A stretch of 64,000 bases of DNA, taken from contig OZ252211.1 in assembly GCA_965248885.1 (NCBI GenBank), positions 2,046,001-2,110,000 on the forward strand, written 5' to 3'. The position numbers and the translations under genes were made by a program. The DNA comes from Sphingomonas_O sp965248885 (lineage in GTDB: Bacteria; Pseudomonadota; Alphaproteobacteria; Sphingomonadales; Sphingomonadaceae). This document shows, piece after piece, positions 58,590 through 64,000 of the stretch. Every line of letters begins with the position of its first letter. Position 1 is the first letter of the stretch. The notes beneath the pieces are model-generated. The model was not told where the DNA came from, did not search any database, and saw only the letters and a program-made list of their open reading frames with translations.

Positions 58590-59230
58590 TCGATCCTAGA
58601 ATTCGCGCCTTTTGGCCAAGCGCCGACGGCCCCCTTTCTGCCCAAGCAACGCCGTTCGCCGACCGTTGTCAGAGGTTCCTGCGCGAGGTTGCCGTCCTGC
58701 ACCCTTGGCTCCAACACTTCAGCTATATGGAGCGACGCAAGGGCAAACAGCCGGTCGACGTGATCGACATGCCGGTCGAGAAGTTCGCAATCTACGTGCG
58801 GCGCAAGCAGACGATCTTTGATCTGTGCACGCCAACATCGGACGACGCCCCGACAATCTACGTCGGCTTCATCCACGGTAGCGATACCGGTCCCGGCATA
58901 TGCCACATCACCGGCGATCTGGCGTTTTGGAACGAGGAACCGCTGGTGCGAAACGTCCTGGCGCTGATGATCAACTACTGGCAGGCCACCGACGCGAACA
59001 TCGCGGCCATGGCGGAGAACACCTCTACAATTCAGTGGCTATACTGGCTCAAATGGCACCGCGACGGCAAACCTAGCGTCAGCGAGTGGCAGGACCAAAA
59101 TCTCGTCGGCGCGCCCTCCAGCGGCGAGCCTTGGTGCGACGGCATGCTCTACACCTGGCCCGAACATCACCCGGCCAGACTGATTGCCGGTGACACGCAA
59201 GGGATCGCACCGACAAGCGCGCGCGGGTAA
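58586..59230 (+). CDS. Imm52-family immunity protein
   Basis: A 214-residue soluble protein of the Imm52 type, the usual immunity partner of Tox-REase-5 toxins. Its hallmark is the C-terminal W-x-W-rich region with SEWQDQNLVGAPSSGEPWCDGMLYTWPEHHPARLI. It is coupled to the toxin gene by an ATGA overlap, which fixes the pair as a toxin-immunity module. No secretion genes accompany it. Confidence 0.8.
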   Translation: MIDPRIRAFWPSADGPLSAQATPFADRCQRFLREVAVLHPWLQHFSYMERRKGKQPVDVIDMPVEKFAIYVRRKQTIFDLCTPTSDDAPTIYVGFIHGSDTGPGICHITGDLAFWNEEPLVRNVLALMINYWQATDANIAAMAENTSTIQWLYWLKWHRDGKPSVSEWQDQNLVGAPSSGEPWCDGMLYTWPEHHPARLIAGDTQGIAPTSARG

Positions 59231-59733
59231 GCACGTAACAGGGGTTGCATCCTGCCGACATCCACGTTGGCCAACGCCGTCAGCCGGGCGCAGCGCGACG
59301 GAATCGCGTAGCATGCTCAAAAGCGCTACCGTGAACCGGTATCCGAACAATGCGGTCAGACGGATACGTCTGCCGACCTTTTCGGACCCGACCCTCGTCG
59401 CCATCGCTCGAAGGTCGGCCATGAGCAGCTTGCCAGTGCCGCATACATTGATCGCGTTCGAGAAGGGCTACGAACCTCTGCATCCTTTCCAGACGAGCGG
59501 CGCGCGACCCTCGGGCCTGGCTATTACAAAAGATTGAAGGTTCTCGCGCGTCAGCCCGATGCACACCGACGAAAGGGCCCGAGCGATCGACCACTCACCG
59601 CCTTTGCGCCATTCAATAGGTATTACAACCGGACCGGCCTGTTCCGTTCAGCCGTACGACCGAACAAGCGACCGCGCGGCTGTGGCCGTGTTCGTCGATA
59701 CGCCGCCGACGGCATGATCTCAGCGCATGGCTG
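59231..59733. other. Intergenic region after the immunity gene
   Basis: About 500 bp without a supported gene. Frames of 60-120 codons exist on both strands but lack start context and family similarity. It may include remnants of lost toxin or immunity genes, which I cannot demonstrate. Confidence 0.45.
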
Positions 59734-59766
59734 AAAACGAAAGGGCGGCCTGCGGGTCGCTCTTTC
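59734..59766 (-). terminator. Intrinsic terminator for the TonB-C-like gene
   Basis: On the minus strand a GAAAGAGCG/CGCCCTTTC stem (one G-T pair) with a G/C-rich inner loop is followed by GTTTTC. It lies about 12 bp after the stop of the gene ending at 59778. Confidence 0.7.
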
Positions 59767-59777
59767 TGTGTCGGGTG

Positions 59778-60875
59778 TCAGCGGTTCGGAACCTGGGCCT
59801 CGGGAGGCAGCTTGTACCGAATCCGCCGTACACAGCCGCGATGGCCGACCGCGCTTTCCTGCACTTTTGCGCTCGATGCGGCATTGCGCGCGGCTTCGCC
59901 AAACGCCTCGTCGGGTTCGGAAGCGATGACCTTGATGTTGCCGATCGCGCCCCACGGGGCGGTATCGTAGCTGATCGCCGCGACCCCCTCGATCCGGCGG
60001 CGCGCGAATGCAGCCGGGTAGGAATTTCGGCCGAACAGCGCGGCAAGCTGTTTCGGATCGATGGCACAAGCGGGGAGCTCGCCAGTGTCGCCTGGAACGC
60101 CGGGCGGCAGTTCGACCGGCAACGGATCCACACTACCGACCCGGTAGAAATGGTAGGTGCAGCCGCGAGACCCAGGCCCTGGCGCATAGCGATTGCTCGA
60201 CAGCGCCTTGAGGCTCGCCCGGTTCAACGCAACATCGCCCGACGAGCCGAGCACGCGGGCGTTGCGGACCCGGCCACCGAGATCGACGTCGTAAGCGAGG
60301 AACGTCCACGCCCAGGTGCCGGCTGGCATGGGGATGCTCTCGAACGTCGGATAATTCAGCTGGCGATAAGCCCCGGGGCCACGCTCGCACTTGGCGTCCT
60401 GCGGCCGGATGCGATCGAATACTTCACGCGGCGGTGGATTGGGGCTCGGTCGGCTCACTGCCTCGTATAGAAAGGCGAGCGGGGCTGCGGCGATCGGTGT
60501 CGCAGTTGCGACATAGCTGATCGAGCAACCCTGCTGCGTCGCGCCGCTCGCAAAACGCGACGCGGCCAGCGCTGGTGCAAGATCGCTGGTATCGACGTAA
60601 AATCCCGGTGCGGCGGGTTCGACGATCTTGCGGATCATATGCGGTCGTCCGGTCTCGTCGATCGCGAAGCTGAACCGATAGGTCGCCGGGGCCGCCGCTC
60701 GCTGCGCGGTGCCATAGCGGACCGTGATAGCAGCGAAGGGGCGAGCGAGTTTGGCCGAAGCGACCGGGCGACCGTTGCACAGTATTTCGCCGGGGGCGAA
60801 GCTGACGACTTGAGTAATCGTCACATTCAGAGGCGCTTGGCTGGAGATGATCGGCGGCGGCGGTGGAAAGTACAT
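59778..60875 (-). CDS. Uncharacterised protein with three TonB-C-like repeats
   Basis: A 365-residue protein that appears to contain three TonB C-terminal-like units, each a beta-strand, a short helix and a strand with a GxC motif: YRFSFAIDETGRPHMIRK with GCSISY, WTFLAYDVDLGGRVRNARVLG with GCTYHFY, and GVAAISYDTAPWGAIGNIKVI with GCVRRIRY. The ATG at 60875 follows AAAGGG. No signal peptide or membrane anchor is seen at this start, which is odd for an energy-transducer relative, so the true start or a frameshifted N terminus may be upstream. Confidence 0.68.
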   Translation of the reverse strand: MYFPPPPPIISSQAPLNVTITQVVSFAPGEILCNGRPVASAKLARPFAAITVRYGTAQRAAAPATYRFSFAIDETGRPHMIRKIVEPAAPGFYVDTSDLAPALAASRFASGATQQGCSISYVATATPIAAAPLAFLYEAVSRPSPNPPPREVFDRIRPQDAKCERGPGAYRQLNYPTFESIPMPAGTWAWTFLAYDVDLGGRVRNARVLGSSGDVALNRASLKALSSNRYAPGPGSRGCTYHFYRVGSVDPLPVELPPGVPGDTGELPACAIDPKQLAALFGRNSYPAAFARRRIEGVAAISYDTAPWGAIGNIKVIASEPDEAFGEAARNAASSAKVQESAVGHRGCVRRIRYKLPPEAQVPNR

Positions 60876-61090
60876 CGGCTGCCCTTTCGGTCGCCTGCCT
60901 GACCGCGTCGACCTTTGCCCGAGATACAGTGGAATTGCGACCGCACCAAGAGGCGGCTCATGCCCGCGCGCAAAAACTTTTGGCTCTCGGCTGGAATCGA
61001 GCGGTGCAAGCAAGAGTTGAACGGTGCGATCAGGCTTGGTATCCGGTTCTGGCGGAATAATATGCCGACCCCCTTGCCTATGAGGTTTTT

Positions 61091-61843
61091 ATGCGCTGCG
61101 ATCGTAAGGCAATTTATACATCGGTCCTGGCGCTGGCCGTAACGCTGGTCCCAATGTCGGCAAGGGCGCAATTCCCGACCGTGACGTTCAACCTGGCGGC
61201 ACCAACCGCGATGAACACGATGATGCGCAGCGTGCGCGACCACAACGCGGTGCGTTCGCCACGGGGCGAAACGCGCTTTGCAACTCCCTCGGCGCGCGGC
61301 GCGCCGCCCTCGGCAGCACAATCGGCGAGGCTGACCTACACCCCCTCGCTCGCTGTGCGCAAAAGGAACATGGCGCAGTTTATCGCCCAGACGCGCGCGG
61401 TCGATCCGGCGATTGCGGCCAATCTGCAAGCTGAATCTTCCAAGCGTGACCTGATCGTCTATATCGGCGCGAAGATTCGCCCGATCGGATTTTCACCCGA
61501 CAGCGTTGCCGACACCTATGCGTTGTGGTGGATCGAAGTATGGCAAGCAGCGCACGGCGTATACGACGCCCCAACCCCCGCGATAATCAGGGCCGTGAAG
61601 CGGCAGGCGGCATCGGCAATGCTAGCAACGCCGAGCCTCGTGGCAGCGTCCGATGCAACCAAGCAAGAATTGGCTGAAGCGTTCATGATTCAGGTGATCG
61701 GCATAGAAACGACGATGGGCGAAGCCAAGGGCAACGCCGAGGCAACGCGCCAGGCGGCGGCCGACGCGCGCATGGGTGCCAGCACGATGGGCCTCGATCT
61801 CGATGCGATGCGACTGACCGAGAACGGCTTCGAACCCGTCTGA
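61091..61843 (+). CDS. Uncharacterised exported protein
   Basis: A 250-residue protein with a signal peptide (MRCDRKAIYTSVLALAVTLVPMSARAQ). The mature part is mostly helical and contains LIVYIGAKIRPIGFSPDSVADTYALWWIEVW, in which the tryptophans and aspartate look conserved-like, then a C-terminal helix rich in Ala and Gln. The family resembles uncharacterised DUF6683-type proteins, which is tentative. The start follows GAGG five bases away. No neighbours of known function. Confidence 0.7.
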   Translation: MRCDRKAIYTSVLALAVTLVPMSARAQFPTVTFNLAAPTAMNTMMRSVRDHNAVRSPRGETRFATPSARGAPPSAAQSARLTYTPSLAVRKRNMAQFIAQTRAVDPAIAANLQAESSKRDLIVYIGAKIRPIGFSPDSVADTYALWWIEVWQAAHGVYDAPTPAIIRAVKRQAASAMLATPSLVAASDATKQELAEAFMIQVIGIETTMGEAKGNAEATRQAAADARMGASTMGLDLDAMRLTENGFEPV

Positions 61844-61981
61844 GCTTTGGTCGACGAATTGGCACATCAGCCCGGTGATGCTGTTCCAACTCGCGCGTGC
61901 CGTGGAAACGCCGCCCGCCCTCAATTGAAGACAATCGTCGCAACTTTAAATATCAAGACCAACCGGTTATGATCCTCGTCC

Positions 61982-63349
61982 TTAGCCGATCTTCAACCTT
62001 ACGAACGCCATTCCGCTCGTGCGGTCGCCGCCATAGCTGGGATCAAGCGCTCTCGGCGTGATGCTTCGCGCGACAAGACCGCCGACGCCTATTCTCACGC
62101 CGCTTGCGATCTTGAAATCGCGAATTGCCCCCACCGATGCCTTGCCGACGGTATAGACCGGACCGTGCACCGATCCTGGCGCTGCCGATAGCTCATCGCT
62201 CTCGATGAGCTCGCCGCGGCCGAACACCGTCCAACGTGCGTCCGGCTTCCATGTCGCCTCCAGCACAAAGGCAAGCTGCGGATGGTCGCGGTCACCGTCC
62301 GCGTGAATTCTCGTCTTGCGTCCCCAAGCGGCGGTCGCGGAAACGTAACCCTCGGTGCCGATCGCCTTGGTATAGATCGCGCTTGCCGACCATTTTTCCT
62401 GCGTGTCGTCGGGCTCGAGCTGCTCGGCTGATGGCTGCCGAGCATAGCTGACCTGGAGCGCCCAGCGCGACGACGGGTTGAAGCTCAGGCGCGCCGACGT
62501 CGCGTCGAACTTCGGCCCCTCGATGTCGTAGCGATTCTGGTCGGGCTCGCGACCCTTGAAGCGCGACGCCTCCAGCTTGAACAAGCCATAGGTCACGCCC
62601 GCGGTGACGACACCATAGGTGATGTGGGTCGAATCCAGCCAATGGTGGCTGATGGGCGCTTCGGGCGAGTCCATGATCGACAGCCGGTGCATGAACGCCG
62701 GAGGTCCGAACGCCGGCTCGCCGGGAAGGCCGAAATAGACGAACGCACTGCCACGCTCGCCGATCGTGCGACTGTACGATGCCGACAGCTCCATGAAGAG
62801 GTCGTGTGGGTGCTGCCGGTTGACGAGCGGCGTCGCGCCGTCCGCCGTCTCGCCAACTGCGAGCAAGAGAGGGTAGCCTCGCTTGCCGAACAGCGGCTCG
62901 GGCGACAACATGGCGCGGAATTGCACCGTGTCGTGCTCGCTCAGCGCACCGGTCGCCATGCCCATCACCATGCCGCCCACGAACAGCTTGTCGTCGCCTC
63001 GCGGGCCGCCCTGATGATCGTAAAACCCGTTCAAAAGCGCGTGCCCCATCAGTGTCCAGCGCCCGGTCATCGTGTGCACGCCCATGTGCGGGCTCGCGTC
63101 GGGCTGCCAGCTCGTGCCCGATGCTTCGCGATTCATCGGGTAAGGACCGGTCGCCGCTCGCATTGCCGACATGTCGTGACCCGCGTGCTCCATCCCCGCC
63201 ATGTTGTGCCCGGCATGGTCGTCTTGGGTAGCAGCCGGCGATGCCGCCGGTGCGGGCGGCATTGCCATGCCCTGCATATCATGCTGCATTTGAGCAAAGG
63301 CCGGGGCAGCGACACTTGCAAGCAGGGCGAATAAAACGATTCGATGCAT
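61982..63349 (-). CDS. Met/His-rich outer-membrane-type protein, probable copper response
   Basis: A 455-residue exported protein. After a signal peptide (MHRIVLFALLASVAAPAFAQ) comes a Met/His-rich segment (QMQHDMQGMAMPP, DHAGHNMAGMEHAGHDMSAM) of the kind that binds copper(I) or silver. The rest has repeated amphipathic beta strands ending in VRLKIG, typical of a porin-like barrel. It is divergent from a CsoR-type copper repressor with a visible operator in the spacer. A role in copper tolerance is inferred from composition and context. Confidence 0.75.
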   Translation of the reverse strand: MHRIVLFALLASVAAPAFAQMQHDMQGMAMPPAPAASPAATQDDHAGHNMAGMEHAGHDMSAMRAATGPYPMNREASGTSWQPDASPHMGVHTMTGRWTLMGHALLNGFYDHQGGPRGDDKLFVGGMVMGMATGALSEHDTVQFRAMLSPEPLFGKRGYPLLLAVGETADGATPLVNRQHPHDLFMELSASYSRTIGERGSAFVYFGLPGEPAFGPPAFMHRLSIMDSPEAPISHHWLDSTHITYGVVTAGVTYGLFKLEASRFKGREPDQNRYDIEGPKFDATSARLSFNPSSRWALQVSYARQPSAEQLEPDDTQEKWSASAIYTKAIGTEGYVSATAAWGRKTRIHADGDRDHPQLAFVLEATWKPDARWTVFGRGELIESDELSAAPGSVHGPVYTVGKASVGAIRDFKIASGVRIGVGGLVARSITPRALDPSYGGDRTSGMAFVRLKIG

Positions 63350-63380
63350 GATCTACCTACGGATGACCGTGTTGCTCCAA

Positions 63381-63397
63381 ATACCCTTTGGGGGTAT
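63381..63397. promoter_or_regulatory. CsoR/RcnR-type operator
   Basis: ATACCCTTTGGGGGTAT is an inverted repeat of the T/G-rich class recognised by CsoR-family repressors. It lies between the divergent Met/His-rich gene and the regulator, nine bases before the regulator's ATG, so it can control both. Confidence 0.65.
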
Positions 63398-63405
63398 ATG
63401 AAGGC

Positions 63406-63693
63406 ATGACCGAACGCAACGCGCCGGGCGATCATCGCCAACAACTATCGCGGCTGCGGCGCGTCGAAGGCCAGGTACGCGGGATCACACAGATGCTCGA
63501 GCAGGGCCGTTACTGCGTTGATATCCTGACACAGCTGCAAGCGGCGCGGGCTGCGCTCGCCAGCATCGAGCGTGACGTGCTCGAAGTGCACGCGAACGCC
63601 TGCGTCGCGGCGGCGGTGCAATCGGGGGATAGGGAGTTGCAGGCCGCCAAGCTCAGGGAGCTGACCGAGCTCCTTCGGCGGGCGATGAAGTAG
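63406..63693 (+). CDS. csoR: CsoR-family copper-sensing repressor
   Basis: A 95-residue four-helix repressor of the CsoR/RcnR/FrmR family. The copper(I) ligands C37, H62 and C66 are present (YCVDIL and VHANAC), the C-H-C pattern of CsoR and not the FrmR pattern. The N-terminal helix has the SRLRRVEGQVRGI signature. Copper binding releases it from DNA. The ATG at 63406 fits the family; a TTG at 63388 is possible but would place the start in the operator. It is followed by an IS element. Confidence 0.85.
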   Translation: MTERNAPGDHRQQLSRLRRVEGQVRGITQMLEQGRYCVDILTQLQAARAALASIERDVLEVHANACVAAAVQSGDRELQAAKLRELTELLRRAMK

Positions 63694-63720
63694 TTCCGTC
63701 GCCAGGTGTCAAAACCGAAC

Positions 63721-64000
63721 GAGGCTGTTGAAGAAGTCGGTCGACGGACGGCTGAGGGTGTGTTCGGCATCAAGGGCGAGCGGCGCACACCGTCCGTTTC
63801 ACGCTGGTGCGGCTCGATTGGCGAGCAGTTGGAGGTTGTAGGCGGCCGCTGCCATCGTAAACTCTTCGGTGGCTCCGGCGAGACCCCTCAGTTTGAGAGT
63901 TCGAAGCTTCAGGTTGCGTTTCAGATGCCCGAACACGCGCTCGATCCGCTTCCTTCGTCGCCGCGCGCGGACGTAGGCCTCGGTGCCGGCAAGAGCGCGA
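63721..64000 (-). mobile_element. 3' end of an IS element (IS5/IS1182-like), cut by window
   Basis: The 3' end of a transposon on the minus strand. The probable terminal inverted repeat GAGGCTGTTGAAGAAGTCGG begins at 63721. The inner part encodes the transposase C terminus. The left end is outside the window. It lies 27 bp after csoR and marks recent mobility next to a metal-response locus. Confidence 0.75.
63799..64000 (-). CDS. Transposase C-terminal fragment (DDE family)
   Basis: The last 66 residues of a DDE transposase, cut by the window end. The sequence runs TEAYVRARRRRKRIERVFGHLKRN and ends GATEEFTMAAAAYNLQLLANRAAPA. The R-x-x-I-E-x-x-F-G-x-x-K signature is typical of IS5/IS1182-type transposases. 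Whether the element is intact cannot be judged from this window. Confidence 0.8.
   Translation of the reverse strand, partial: RALAGTEAYVRARRRRKRIERVFGHLKRNLKLRTLKLRGLAGATEEFTMAAAAYNLQLLANRAAPA

Noticed and set aside
59313..59537. A possible small gene between the immunity gene and the TonB-C-like gene.
   Set aside because: Start context is poor, there is no family similarity, and the frame composition is typical of random high-GC DNA.
63510..63788. A 92-codon minus-strand frame opposite csoR reaching the IS end.
   Set aside because: It is antisense to csoR and not the transposase frame, which ends at 63799.

Overview
The window is high-GC chromosomal DNA from an alphaproteobacterium, most likely a sphingomonad (Sphingomonas or a close relative). 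Three things point there: an NDUFS4-type complex I subunit, an RNase E with a long acidic S1 insertion and lysine/arginine-rich tail, and the frequent GTG/TTG starts after good Shine-Dalgarno sequences. Several intergenic palindrome families of the kind scattered through sphingomonad genomes are also present. No rRNA, tRNA, CRISPR array or prophage was seen.

Layout. 0-5 kb holds cysK with an MFS exporter, an AroQ chorismate mutase, a polyprenyl diphosphate synthase and an NDUFS4 homologue. 5-18.5 kb is the S10-spc ribosomal superoperon on the minus strand: tuf, a terminator, rpsJ, rplCDWB, rpsS, rplV, rpsC, rplP, rpmC, rpsQ, rplNXE, rpsNH, rplFR, rpsE, rpmD, rplO, secY, adk. It is flanked by selO, not by rpsL-rpsG-fusA, and it ends at adk without rpsM-rpsK-rpoA-rplQ. 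18.7-31 kb carries unrelated housekeeping genes: selO, an alpha/beta hydrolase, a glycosyltransferase, a flavin oxidoreductase, an Amt-like protein, an SH3 protein, a prepilin peptidase, yggS, ribA, xthA and two exported proteins.

32-36 kb is a methionine-salvage operon (mtnB, mtnD, mtnC, mtnA) interrupted by an AT-rich, apparently foreign DUF4062 gene. 36-37.6 kb is an accessory patch with an EVE-domain gene, DUF427 and a toxin-antitoxin locus whose VapC toxin is frameshifted. 37.5-56.9 kb is core cell biology: panB, a YfgM-bamB-der cluster, an Hpt protein, a cell-wall amidase, RNase E, an M48 protease, a DsbA-like thioredoxin, an FAD oxidase, an RhlE helicase, RadC and a ydbH-ynbE-ydbL envelope lipid-transport operon.

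57-64 kb is accessory. It holds an orphan Tox-REase-5/Imm52 toxin-immunity pair, a TonB-C-like protein, an exported protein, a Met/His-rich outer-membrane-type protein divergent from a CsoR-type copper sensor with a visible operator, and the 3' end of an IS element cut by the window edge.

Best leads for something new: the DUF4062 gene inside the mtn operon; an Amt-family protein that has lost the twin histidines and other conduction residues; the orphan toxin-immunity pair; and the perfect 35-bp hairpin repeats, one of which sits between rplO and rpmD.
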